From positions 2,046,001-2,110,000 of the forward strand of contig MQVO02000003.1 of the NCBI GenBank assembly GCA_001986395.2: a stretch of 64,000 bases of DNA, given 5' to 3'. The position numbers were made by a program, and so were the translations under genes. The stretch is from Irpex lacteus (Eukaryota; Basidiomycota; Agaricomycetes; Polyporales; Irpicaceae). Positions 1 to 11,082 of the stretch are shown here, piece after piece (the first letter of the stretch is position 1; every line of letters begins with the position of its first letter). The notes below the pieces were generated by a model. That model was not told the origin of the DNA. It made no database searches and saw nothing but the letters and a program-made list of their open reading frames with translations.

Positions 1-517
1 TGGCCACGCTGGCCTCACCGCATTCTGTCAATTGTGGGATATTGTCATGCTGCTCAAAGTAGGACAAACAAGATAAAGTTTTTGAGTATGCTGCAGCTGC
101 ATCGTGTTGCGCCAACCCTCTCGTAGACAATAACCTGCTGTGTGATCTGTCAGATGCAGGAATGTTAACACGATTTGTTTCGGCCGTGTAATCTTGTCGG
201 ATTGCCAGCTGGCAAGACCTCTAGGGCGGTCAGCGAGACACATACCATCCAGTCGTGTTACGCCGCAACGAGTTTCAAGCCCTTGTTCATGTATAGCCCA
301 CAATTTCGGGAAATTGACAAGAGGTCACTCACCGATCTGGACATAGCGATGCTGACGTGCTCGGAAAGGGTACGAGCGAGTTGCATTCTTGTAGTCGCAG
401 ATCCGTAATAGCGTCAGAATGTGAACGTCTGGATGCTGCTTATTGAAATGATGTTACAGGGATACTGTAGAGGCGAAGACCGTGATCGATCGGTTGGATA
501 ATTGTACATGTAGATGG
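1..517. other. Left-edge stretch without a recognised gene
   Basis: Open frames on both strands here are short and resemble no family I know. The stretch may carry the 3' UTR and terminator of the minus-strand membrane-protein gene that ends at 518. I see no repeat or RNA gene. Confidence 0.4.
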
Positions 518-2392
518 CTATGTCAAACCCGCCGCTGAATCTAATACAAATGATGAGCTTCGTTCGGTACCGAAGGGCGTCAGACATACCTCTTGTATCT
601 CGTCTTTCTGTTCCCGGGAGCAACTATCACTCTTCCCTGAGGAGCAGTCAGATGACCGCGTCGTGTGTAGAGTATTGAGGGTGAGGTTTGGAAAATCTAC
701 ATCCCGAAAAGAAGGAGTTTTGTGGTGCGACGCGCCGCTGCTGCTATCTGAGTCGCTCGGAGAATCTATGATTTGGTTGAACGCGTCTAAGTTGAGGTTG
801 TCGAAGTTGAGGTTCACGGAAGGCTGGGCTGCTGGTTTGTCTTCACTATCATACTGATCATCCAGTTGGTAGAGGATGTGGCTATTGAGGCTTGGACTTC
901 CTGATTGGTTGTTTACTTGACGGAGGTTGAGCATGAGACGGCATGAAAGAACCGGGGTCAAACTTCAGTGGATTGTCAGTCTATGCTACTGTAATTGAGA
1001 CGAAAGAGAGTACTGACACGTAGATGAAAGTAGTTAGATACTCGGTTTGCTGAAAATAATCATTAGTATGAGAGATTGAAGGTGATACGTGTGGTTCAAC
1101 CTACCCAGACTGCAAAGGTGATCATCTGGAATATATTCATGACCAGGAGTATGCTGACGGCGGGAAGTTAGGTCGTTCGTAGCATAGAGGCTGAGAGGCG
1201 ATGACACTAACAAGAAATACGCCGAGCCTGAGGGAGGAGGGTAAAGTCAACACCAGAAAATAATGGTCAACTTCACGGAATACACACCATCTTGTATAAT
1301 AGCAGTCGACAACGGCACAGCTATCTTCAACTTCCGCGCCTCAATCCACGCCGGGACAGTTTTGGCGAGAGTCGAGAACAGGACTATGGCGTCTGCTGCG
1401 ATGGCTGATAGACGACAGGCACGGACAACTGAGGAGATGTCAGGGATCTGAGGATGATTGAAGCAACAGAGTGGACGTACATCTAAGAGGAGTCGTTAGT
1501 ACGAAGTATGGCGGAGACGTGAAACTACGCACTGGATCTCGAGGGAGGGGCTAAGAGGGTCGATCACAGCACAAGGTGAAAACGACGGTCCTATAGCGGC
1601 TGGTTTATACCGGATGAAAGCGTACTAAAACGAATAATGAGTTCGTCTACGAAAACTAGGTATCCCACTCAGGGCACTTACTAGGTTGATACAGAAGGGA
1701 ACCAAGTTAAGTAGGAATACGATAGCAGCCAATATAGCGCGGTGCCACACTCGCAAGGCGTACACGCGGTAGGCGGAGAATACTAGTCGGGGTCAGTGAA
1801 CAGATGGTAATCCGACGTGGTTGAGAAAACTTACGAGCGAAGCATAGGACCAGGCCTAGGACGATCCCTTCCGTCAATCGGGTCACAGCGGCGCATGTCG
1901 TTCTAGACAATACACATTCAGCACACGAACGCTTTCCATCTTCAACCAAACCAGACTCACGTCTACAAATAACAACATCAGTACACCGTGTCTGCCAAAC
2001 GTAGAAAGATATCACACACCAGAGGAACCGTACCAGCCACAAAGCCAATGACACCATATAATATCGCCAGGTACCGGTTGGCGAGGAAGAGCATCGATGC
2101 TGCGACGACGTTCCGCCCGCGGCTTCCGTAGCACCATATTAATCGTACTTCCTCGCCGAAGGTGATGATGCTGTCGTAGATTACGACGGCTGATGAGAAG
2201 AGGAAGAATTAGTTTCGAGTGAGAGGTTGGATTAACTAAGCACGTACCGAGGAGGGCGACGTTGATGAAGTTGCCGACTTGACTAGAATAGACTCAATGA
2301 TACTGAATGAAAGAACGTTGGGTTGGTACGTACACGGCTTCGATAATGGCGATGTCGAGTGGTGTGTAGCCGTTTGAAGAGGAGGCTGACAT
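518..2392 (-). CDS. DUF6533-like multi-pass membrane protein
   Basis: The model begins at ATG 2392 (MSASSSNGY) and joins about eight exons across short GT-AG introns. The spliced product has a first helix (VQVGNFINVALLG), a segment with YDSIITFGEEVRLIW that is typical of the Agaricomycete DUF6533 family, and further hydrophobic stretches such as VFLLNLVPFCINL, AADAIVLFSTLAKT and FFILLVMNIFQMITFAVW. It ends with the family-like LTPVLSCRLMLNLRQV followed by a Ser/Asp-rich cytoplasmic tail of about 130 residues that stops at 518. In one late exon only the donor beginning GTTAGT keeps the hydrophobic frame. The family is predicted to be integral membrane and its function is unknown; these proteins are strongly expanded in mushrooms. 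Individual exon edges, especially around 1900-1990, are less certain than the overall gene. Confidence 0.75.
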
Positions 2393-2471
2393 GATGAAGG
2401 TGAAGAATCGGATAGGAGGATGAGAACCCTAGAGATCAAGACCAGACTCGCTGTATTTATGCAAGACATTA

Positions 2472-2510
2472 GCTATAGCTCCTTCCAGTCGTGCTGGAAG
2501 GAGCTATAGC
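2472..2510. repeat. Perfect 17-bp inverted repeat (hairpin)
   Basis: The arms 2472-2488 and 2494-2510 are perfectly complementary, with a five-base spacer TCGTG. It lies about 80 bp upstream of the start codon of the minus-strand membrane-protein gene, so it would fall in its promoter or 5' UTR. No poly-T or tRNA-like context surrounds it. Confidence 0.85.
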
Positions 2511-3175
2511 AGTGGCTGTTCGAGCAATGTTCATTGTCTGACTGAAGATCCAACTCAACAGTGACGATTCAAGATGAACCTGCACATGTCACTCGATGTG
2601 GAGACGGCCATGTTCAACGCCCGAACGAACATACACAGCGCAGCGGTGAAGGATTTGCGGCTTCTTTGCATCGATGTCAGTTTGTGCATAGCTCGCGCCT
2701 CGTGTGCTGTTAACTCCGCTTCTCGTGCGAGTGCTGTGTCGAAGATCTCACACGGCCGAACACAAACGTTAACTGTCGCTGGCAGAGAGAGCACTGATCG
2801 ATGAAGTGAGTCGCGATAGTGAACTTTAACAGAGGCGACGTACAAGAATAGCACCGGGATCAATAGCAGGGAGGCTCACACCGCTTCTGTAAGGTCTCTA
2901 GTCGCCGACACAAGCGCCGGGGGTATGATAAAGGGATAGACATACAAGCAGTCAAAGTTAGTGTAAAGTTAGAACACTGCCAATCTCCCATGGTTAGGAG
3001 CTTGTCTATGTCCGAGACACATGCATGTTAACGTGACATGGCGATCTTCAATTATGATGCGCCTCGCTATTGACCCTGAACCTGCACAGGAGGGAGGAAG
3101 TTTACCGTATCACGAACTTCGCAGCATAGCATAGGCACGAAAACCGAAAGTGAAGTGAGTGCACCAACAATCGAA
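2511..3175. other. Intergenic stretch, no gene recognised
   Basis: A minus-strand open frame of about 100 codons spans 2555-2863 and a plus-strand one overlaps it, but neither shows a family motif or convincing splice continuation. The stretch separates the upstream side of the DUF6533-like gene from the 3' end of the Gly/Met-rich gene. Confidence 0.4.
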
Positions 3176-4031
3176 TTAATGCATACCGCCCATCCCAAAC
3201 CCCTCCTCGCCCATACTCGTATTACGCCTCAAACTGCGTCGTACATCCGGAGACCCCATACCCATAGGCCCCATCCCTCCTACTCCCATATTACCCCCCG
3301 GCATCCCTCCCATGCCCATATCTCCCATCGGCATACCCATACCGCCAATACTGCCCATACGCATCGGAGACGGCATACCAGGCTCGCCGTTCCCGTAGAA
3401 CTGCCCCGGCGGTATACGGGGCATGTTGTTGTAGTTCATGCCTTGGGGTGGGTAGGTGCCGGGGTGTCGGGGGGAGAATGGTACGGAGCCGGAGCTGGTG
3501 GACATGGTGCTTGGGTTGCGGCGCATTTGGGGGGAGGCGTCTGACATTATTTGGTCAGGAGGCGGCATTGAGGGGCGTTGCTCGGTCTTGTCGGTTTCTC
3601 CTGCTTCTTTCTCGTGTTCTCGCAGGGGTGTGGAGTCATAGTACAAGTCGGAATATTCATCGACATGGAACCTTGTTGTCATTAGACCAGCGGTTGGCAT
3701 TCGTGTACATGGTACTCACTGCTGCGTGCCAATGTCCCATTGAGGACCACGGTCTGCCCGAGCCGTTAGCAGCAGAGAGTTCCATTCTGAAGCGCTTTCC
3801 TATGTTGTGTCAGTGCGCTGGAATATGAGATGACCTTGATAGAAGTAGACTTACAATAGCTTGGGCGAATATGCTGGAGGAGTCGTACGCTGTTTGACGA
3901 ATGTCTACCCTCTTCTTCTGCTTCTTTGCGAGAGCTTCAACGTGCGCCGTAAATGTTGGCCCTATTCGTTGGCCGTTGTGTCGTGGTACCCTAACTTTGA
4001 TGTCGCGAACCGGGCCCTTTGTTGGCGACAT
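3176..4031 (-). CDS. Conserved-looking Gly/Met-rich hypothetical protein
   Basis: Three exons join in frame from ATG 4031 (MSPTKGPVRD): the first ends at AQAI near 3855, the second encodes ESASEWNSLLL through WDIGTQQ, and the last begins FHVDEYSDLYY and runs to the stop at 3176. The N-terminal 85 residues are basic and look folded (KKQKKRVDIRQTAYDSS). The C-terminal half is a low-complexity run of GMGGMP-like units with Met and Gly, probably disordered. An in-frame upstream Met at 4115 would add 28 residues, but 4031 is preferred because a conserved-looking block starts there. I do not recognise the family. The gene is divergent from the coiled-coil gene at 4293 and shares its promoter region. 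Confidence 0.65.
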
Positions 4032-4292
4032 TGGTGGCGGTGGTACAGTAACCTGGTATAGAGGGCGGGGCGCCCGTCGGTGGGCGGGATTTATCACGTG
4101 CGCTTTACTGTCCAACCGCGGTCAGTTGACCGTGGGCGCGACGCGTTTACTGCACGTTTCCCACCCTCGACTCAGACCCGGCGACCCCTCCTCCTCTGCT
4201 GCGGCAGCTTCTGCATATCTAGGCTCATTTATTGCATTTACATCTATTACTTGCTTATTTGTGCTGGCACTACCCCCTGATACCCCGGCGAC
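4032..4292. promoter_or_regulatory. 261-bp divergent promoter region
   Basis: The start codons of the Gly/Met-rich gene (minus, 4031) and the coiled-coil gene (plus, 4293) face away from each other with only 261 bp between them, so both 5' UTRs and core promoters must lie here. I see no clear TATA box. The plus-strand frame stays open upstream of 4293, so a longer N-terminus for that gene cannot be excluded. Confidence 0.5.
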
Positions 4293-6413
4293 GATGAACA
4301 TAACCCGCAAAGCACCGACACCGATCCGCTCAGCACCGTCTTCCGCACCGTTGGAGGCGATGGTCACGAAACAGCAGGCACACATTGACGAACTGGTGAT
4401 GCGCAACCGCACGTCTGAGCAGACGATCCAGAAACTCAAAGCTGAGATTGAAGCCGAGAAGCAACGACATGAGAGCAGCCTCCAGCAACTGAAACAACAG
4501 TTCGGACAGGAGAGGACGGAGTGGAAGGAGGCGGCTGACTCGTTACAGAATCTGTGGAGGGCTGCCTACCTACGAGCTGTACATGACTTGGCAAAGGAGC
4601 GGATGGAGATTGTGAAGTTGAGGGAGGAGTTACGGCTGTCACGTTTGGCGAGGTTGCAGCGGGATTATCAGATTGGCATGTTTCAGGCGAAAGAATTGGA
4701 ATTGGAGAATCATGTTGTGGACCTGCAGGATCAGCTCGCGAATGCTCAGTGGACCTATGAACAGGAGCATTCGAAGCGTACTGCACTGAAGGTACAGAAC
4801 CAGGAGATTTTGGACGAGCTGGAGGAGCTGCGGACTGAACGAGACCAGTTTGAGGTAAGTTTACATATGTTCTTCTCTAACATGCGCCAGTTGGAACCAG
4901 AAGTGTTTTTCTACAGAAATCTCTCGCTGGGCTACGTTCAGAACATACAGCACTCCTCGCATCTTCCGGCACCAGTTCTGCGTCGCTGGAGCGTGCGAAC
5001 CTCCAAATCGAAGGTTTGAAGTCAAGCCAGGCGAAGCTACAGGACAAACACAACGAGCTTGAGCGAACCAACGCCGACCTCCTGCGCCAGCTGGAGAAAT
5101 GGAGAAACTTGGACAAGCGGGAGAACGAGGAAGGAGACGCCCTGCGGAAGCGCAAGATCGAGCTGGAGGTTGAGGTCAAGGAGTTGAAGGATGAGGTGGA
5201 GCAGCTTCGGGCGGTCACTCAGGAGAGGGATGAGAAGTATCAGAATCGGATACAGAAATATAAGGACTCGTTGAAGGAGCATGGGGTACGCGAAATTTTG
5301 GCTTATTCAGCTCGTGTGCTAACGTTGAACATTGGTAGGATGCTATTAAGGAGCGTGACGACGAGCTCGAGCAGAAGGAAGGCGAAATCGAGGAACTGAA
5401 GAAAAAGTTACTCGATGTCACTGACGAGATGAAGATTCTTGGTGCTCAACTGGATGATGAGAGGACGAAAGCCCAACAAGTCAAGGTATCTGCTCTCCTC
5501 CTCCCTACCATATCTTTCAATACTCATTATCCATGCAATAGCGAACTGAGCAACCCACGCCCGCCAAACCCACCAACGACTCTCCCCTCCCAAACCCCAA
5601 GCCAAAACCCAAACCCATAATCTCAACCAAGAAACCTAAGATCTCAACAGCACCCTCAGACTCCGACGTCGAGCAGCCTGCGAAACCCCAACCCAAGAAG
5701 AAAACCGCCAAGACAGTTGCAGTGGCAGTGGAAGACGACGACGGGGATATCGTCGAAGTCGAGAAACCCAAGCCTAATAAGAAAACCACGGGAGAGACTA
5801 AACAGAGCAAGGCTGCTCCTCCCAAGAAGTCGAAGAAACAGCGAAGCGCAACTCCTGAAATAGAGATCGTAGACCCCGAACCCGAACCGGGTCCGTCCTC
5901 TCGACCTGGAAAGCGCAAGGCGTCCGTTATCGACGACGAGGACGACGAGCCTGAGCCCGCACGCAAGAAGGGACAGAAACCATCAGCGGCAAGCTCTAGC
6001 AAACCCGCACCGAAGCCTAAACCCAAGCCCAAGCCCAAGAACGATAAGAAGGGGAAGAAGGCAGCGGTGGAGAGCGAGTCGGAAAGTGAGGCAGAGCCTG
6101 TGGTGCAGAAGAAGAAGAAACGGAAGATCAACATTGGAAATATTTTCCCTTCGGCGCAGGCTTCTGCGTTTGATTGGGGTGGGATGTCTCAGGTGCGTAT
6201 CTCTCCCTTTCCCTCTCTCTTTCTCTCTATCTCTTTCTCTCTCCTGTATCTCGCTCAGTTGATGTATGGACGTAACTCATCCGTGTGTTGTTATTTTAGG
6301 GAGACGCGGGAGGGCTGAATATCCCGACTGAGCTGTCGCCTGTGAAGGAGTCTAAGGGTGGGGTGCCGGCGAAGACGCTTAGTAGGTTCGGGAGTTCTGC
6401 TGGAAGGAGATAG
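4293..6413 (+). CDS. Long coiled-coil protein with Lys/Pro-rich basic tail
   Basis: Five exons from ATG 4293 (MNITRKAPTP) splice in frame: introns begin with GTAAGT near 4855, GTACGC near 5286, GTATCT near 5486 and GTGCGT near 6193. The first ~370 residues are an almost unbroken heptad-rich coiled coil (for example LEELRTERDQFEKSLAGLRS across the first junction). The next ~230 residues are charged and disordered, with a (KP)n run near 6015-6045, alternating acidic blocks, and KKKKRK resembling a nuclear localisation signal. The last short exon encodes PAKTLSRFGSSAGRR before the stop. A structural or scaffold role, perhaps nuclear, is inferred from composition only; no enzyme domain is visible and I do not know the family. 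Confidence 0.75.
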
Positions 6414-6548
6414 CCATGGTATTCGCTTCGTCGATTTTTTTCATGATTTATTGGGTACTGCGGTATGTTTATGTAGCTTTATGTCTTATGGGACCTTTCC
6501 GTCCTCCTCTCGACGACGTATCTCTATCCTGACGTGCCCAGAACACGT

Positions 6549-6880
6549 TCGTCAGTGTTGGAATCGCGATGCTGACAGTGTTCGGCTTTTACATCCAACA
6601 AGCTTCCAGAACGACACACGTGTGAGTTCATCTCTTCGCATAATGTTAATCTGCTGGTTCTTACGATAACTGTTTGGTACAGATAGTCGTCGTCGAAATG
6701 GTGTGTTCAAGTAATATATAGCCAGATCACGATCGTCAATGTTCGATGTTGACAGCGTTCGGCTTTTACATCCAACGATGTGAGTGTGCATGTCTCTCGG
6801 CATAATATTGATCTGCTGGTTCTTATGTTAACTGTTTGCTACAGACATCCGTCGTCGAGGTAGCGTGTTCAAGTGATATT
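6549..6880. repeat. Tandem direct duplication (~150-170 bp units)
   Basis: The unit at about 6549-6717 recurs at about 6734-6880. Both contain TTCGGCTTTTACATCCAAC, an ATCTGCTGGTTCTTA block, a CTGTTTG-TACAG acceptor-like block, and GTCGTCGA followed by GTGTTCAAGT. The second copy lacks about 20 bp internally and has point differences, so the duplication is old. Confidence 0.75.
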
Positions 6881-6958
6881 CAATCATACTTTGGTAAGTG
6901 TGGAACGACTAACTTGCTGTGGCTTGCGACGAGTTGTTTGTTGGTCAAGATATATGCA

Positions 6959-7104
6959 TGTGCTCATCGCCACAACGTATGTTGTCTATGTTCATCGTGT
7001 TTTTCGACCACTCATATATCATGCACCCACAGTTCGTCAATATATGTCTATACGCTCATCACCACAACGTATGTCACCTGTGTTCATCGTATTTTTCGAG
7101 CATT
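6959..7104. repeat. Second pair of ~60-bp direct repeats
   Basis: The stretch near 6959-7016 (CTCATCGCCACAACGTATG, then TTCATCGTGTTTTTCGA) is repeated with a few changes at about 7048-7104 (CTCATCACCACAACGTATG, then TTCATCGTATTTTTCGA). Copies are about 90 bp apart. Confidence 0.7.
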
Positions 7105-7274
7105 CTCATGCGTGGTCTACCCGCAGATCTGCGAGACATACCCTCGTTGATCGTCTTCACATCCCTTCCTGATCACGGATTGTTGCCTCCTCAACGTTTC
7201 CCGAGTCGTTGGCTTGATCCACCAGTTCTACCAATACTAACCTATATGCGCATCATGATAGATGGAATGTGTGC

Positions 7275-7280
7275 TATATA
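7275..7280 (+). promoter_or_regulatory. TATA box of first secreted-protein paralogue
   Basis: TATATA about 120 bp upstream of ATG 7400. The paralogue at 16687 has TATATAA at nearly the same distance, which supports both. Confidence 0.6.
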
Positions 7281-7399
7281 GGAGGGACTCTGCAGGTATT
7301 CTGGTCCATAGATTCTTCGGGCTGTCCTGGTGGCGACCAACCTTCGTTCACACACCTTCGTTCTTTTGACACTCTTTCACACTTGCCTCATCCTTCACC

Positions 7400-10339
7400 A
7401 TGGTGCTCTTCGTTTTGCCCGTGGTCACCACACTCCTTTTATTCGACAGAGCTAGGGCGGCCAACGACTGGGGTGTACCCTGCCTGAATGGCCAATGTTC
7501 CTACGACGTCGCGAACGGTACCGTCAGTGGAACTATACAAATCGTATGTCCATAACTTCGAGCATTTTCCCTCCCACAGATCACTGATTTACTTCTCACA
7601 GTCTGGTTCAATTAATGCTGTATCAGACTTGACAACTGCCGCAGGTTGGACGATCCTCAGCTGCAGCCCTAACGATGTAGAACAAGAGATTCGGGCCATA
7701 TGTACCGGCGACTCCAACCATTGTGGTCATCTGTATTCAGGTGGTGCAGTCAATACTCTTGTTCGTTTGCCCGAGAATGTGCGTGTATCCCTGATAAAGA
7801 AGCCTTGCTCTGAGCACTCACGTCGGCATTTAATAGTGTGGAGCCATGCCTTTTGCGAGGGTCGCTCAAGAATGGACACATGAGAACCAGACGGTCCCTG
7901 CTGAAACTCAAGCGAAGATACAAAAGCGTGATTCGAACAGCACAATGCCAGCCCCCAGTGTCCGCGGAATCCGTCTGGACACCAATTGGGCGGCTGTTGA
8001 TCCTGCGCAGTGCGTTCATCCTCTCAGTTGACACGTCAATACTATCAGCGCTGATTCGATGAAAGGAGTGGGAATGTAACTTTTGTCATACAAGGCTCAA
8101 CCGCTGCAGTTCACAATGGGGACGTCAACGTCACTTCAGGTGCCCATCGGCGAGGATTCCTGGGTAGCATTGGGGGAGCTATTGGCGATGCTTTCGGCTG
8201 TAAGTTCTACATCTTTCTACGCACGCAAATTCGTCGGGTACCATGAACTGACTGCTGATTTCTCCAAATTCTATGCACAGCCCACACGTTCAACGAATCG
8301 AACTCCCAAACCGTAGATTTCGATCAGTCCGTCACACTTTTTGACCAGTCTATCAACTGTCCTGCGCCAAGTCCATTGCCTGCTATCAACGGCGAAGTCA
8401 AAGTCGGTGAGTGACCATCTAATTGACCTAAATGTATCTAAAGTATCTTGCAGTCGTTGATGCGAAGGGGCACGCTCAGGTCGGTTACGGTGTGGTAGCT
8501 ACTGGCTCCCTCCTCCCACCCAAGATATCCGACTTCGGTCTATACGGTAACCTAAATGGGAACCTAAATGGCGTCCTAACGGTCTACGCATCCGCCCAGG
8601 TAAGCACTTCTGGCTAAGGCTATCGTGTATTGCTGATACAGAGTTCAATGTGTGGTTATGTAGGCCACGTTCGACAGCGGAAAGATCCCTGTGTATCAAA
8701 TTGGCATTCCCGGACTGAGTTTCCCTGGGTTCGTCTCACATTTTTTATTCCTCTAGTCTTTGTTTGACTTATGTACTGTTTGTTTAGGATTCTTACCATT
8801 GGTCCTTCTCTTGTGATCAATGCTCAAGGCATAGCAACGCTTGACACCGAGCTCAACATGAGTGTCGATCTAGCTTACAGTATCAATAATGCCCAGATAA
8901 TGTTCCCCTCCGGCTCACAGTCAAGTGGGGGAGGCTTTGCTCCAGCGGATACCGGTCAGCATATCCCTTAATTTGCCACAGTATATGTCAATAGCCCATT
9001 CATCTTTTCCAGATTTAACCTTGGCCACTACGCCGAACGTGGCCGCATCTGGTTCAATCGAAGCACATATTATCCCAACGGTACGTGTACATCTCTCTAC
9101 GTCAGACCAGTCTGCTCATCTCCATATACTAGATTGAGTTCGGCTTGACCGCGCTGGGCGGTGTGGCTAGTGCAAACATCAACCTCAACCTTGATAGCTC
9201 TGCCAAGCTTTCGCTTTCTCTCGAATCGGATGCCTCTCTCTCAAAGAATATCGCGAGAAGCAACAGCGGTTCTCCTAGAGATAGATACAAGAGACATCGA
9301 AGTGTTGCATCTCGAATATCTCGTCGCAATAGCTTACCGCTGGAAGATGGTGCGAGCACAGATGATACACTCAACGTCGAAAATTCTACCCTCGAATTAG
9401 TGAAGTTCCCTAAGAAGACTACCAAGGCACATCACATTACTACATTCACCACTTCTCACGCTACTTCTTCCTCCCACAGCCATTCTTCCTCTCCAACCAT
9501 CATCCCGTCCTCTCATTCTCTCCACTCATCTTCATCCACTCTCCTATCTGTGGGCTCACCACTAGCATCCCACATGTTCGCGTCTTCATCATCTTATTCA
9601 TCTGGATCTTCTTTTAGCCCTCTATCCTCTGCTCATCATCCCTCATCCTCTTCCCATTCGTTCAGTGCGTCTTCCGAAGCGATGAATACATCATCCGCCA
9701 CTTCCCTCTCAAACTACTCTGTCTCGGCTTCATCATCAAGCATCACTCTCTCACTCGCTTCTGCTGCAACATCAGTCATCAACTCCTCATTTACGACGTC
9801 TTCACCAAAGCCGTCGCCGGCCGTTTCGTCTACTAGTGTCTCGAGTGCTGTGAACGCTGCCTCCGCTGTCCCAAATAGCACCACCACGCACGAAGACCCT
9901 TACTTCAGCGGTTGTGTCGACGTTACCGTTGGGCTGGCGGTGAATGCAGGCGCGGATGGCTCCTTCTTCAAATTGTTTGATAAGTCAACAAACGTGGTCT
10001 TGTTTCAAAAGGATTTTGACCTATTCACCGTATGTCGTCTATTTCCCTTTTCGTTTTACGCCTCTTGATTAACTGTCTATGATTTGTATGACCAGAAATG
10101 CTTTGGTTCAGGTTCTACAAAACGGGCAAGACTTCCTTCTCCCGTGGGCCGAAGGCGATTGAGTCATCCTCGTGATGTCATTGAGCGGCGAGGATTGACG
10201 TGTCCTACGTCTTTAAGCTCCGAAGTGAGCTCAATCGTTCAGGGCATTATACCTGCCAATAGGTAAGCAGTATGGATGACCAGCGTTGAGCAAACATCTT
10301 AGCTTACTCCGACATTGCAGCATCATCCCGAAGGCTTGA
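7400..10339 (+). CDS. Secreted protein with Ser-rich linker (paralogue A)
   Basis: Twelve exons sum to 2283 nt, giving 760 residues, with the last exon only 19 nt. The N-terminus MVLFVLPVVTTLLLF...ARA is a signal peptide, so the product should be secreted or wall-associated. The first half (to about residue 410) contains CPAPSPLPAINGEVKV, NFN/D-rich segments and ILTIGPSLVINAQG, and looks beta-rich; it may belong to or resemble the fungal DUF7223 group, but I cannot confirm that. A Ser/His/Thr-rich linker of about 200 residues (9430-9890) is mucin-like. A second conserved module (FSGCVDVTVGLAVNAGADG...KCFGSGSTK) follows, ending SIIPKA. Exon structure, signal peptide and all modules match the gene at 16687. 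An endogenous Kex2-like RISRR and several dibasic sites precede the linker. Function is unknown. Confidence 0.85.
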
Positions 10340-11082
10340 CAAACGAATGCCAATACCAGTGTATGGCTCTGACAGGTCGATACATGTCGGTGTCTGTATC
10401 TTATTCTTGCATTGTCTATTGCCTTATTGTGATGCACACATTCACACGAATCGTTCATGTGTACCTCACATCCGCATCAGCGTCCGGTAAATGGCGTTAG
10501 GGTAATCTTTTGCTGTACACTCGGTCGTACATTTTAATCGTTCTACTACGTACTGCAATCTGAAGCTGCAGGTATGTGTGCTGTTCCGCTGTTCATGGCT
10601 GTGTATTCAGAGACAAGATGCTGACACGTCAAACCCCCATGGCCAATGTTTTTGTTAGGGATTCATCGTCGAGAGAACCCGACCATCGTGCAACGGTAAT
10701 GGGGACACGAGACGGTCTGACAATGCACGGCATAACACGCCGGTCGGTCGAGGTACGCTCATTGAGTTCATCGAGATTTACGTCGTTCATTCACAAGTCG
10801 TGTATATAAATCTGCTGAAGCGCCTCGTACGCTCATGAAAGGTGAGGCACAATCATTAAAGACACGCTGGATTTATGAACGGTTTCGGCAGAGATTCTTT
10901 GATATGTGTTCTTGAACATGGTCCTATTTCCAGAAATCTCTCATAACCGCCACCAGAAACTCTTCTAGCTCGACGACGTGATCCTTCCGGCCACGAGGAA
11001 GCGATCCTCCCGTCGCGAGGAAGCAACTATGAAACAGCTCTTATCGACGTCAGGTAGTGTCGCATTTCTCCCTGTGACCACC
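10340..11082. other. Intergenic region / 5' UTR of the MACPF-like gene
   Basis: No gene was recognised. The plus frame leading into the MACPF-like gene is open from 10978, with an earlier in-frame ATG at 11029, so part of this stretch could be coding or 5' UTR. Confidence 0.4.

Larger units (their letters stand above)
6414..7274. other. Intergenic region with decayed direct repeats
   Basis: No gene is recognisable. The stretch contains two pairs of tandem direct repeats, annotated separately, and ends at the TATA box of the first secreted-protein gene. Confidence 0.5.

Noticed and set aside
2555..2863. 102-codon minus-strand frame, partly hydrophobic
   Set aside because: No family motif and no splice continuation; could be a decayed membrane-protein exon but not supported.
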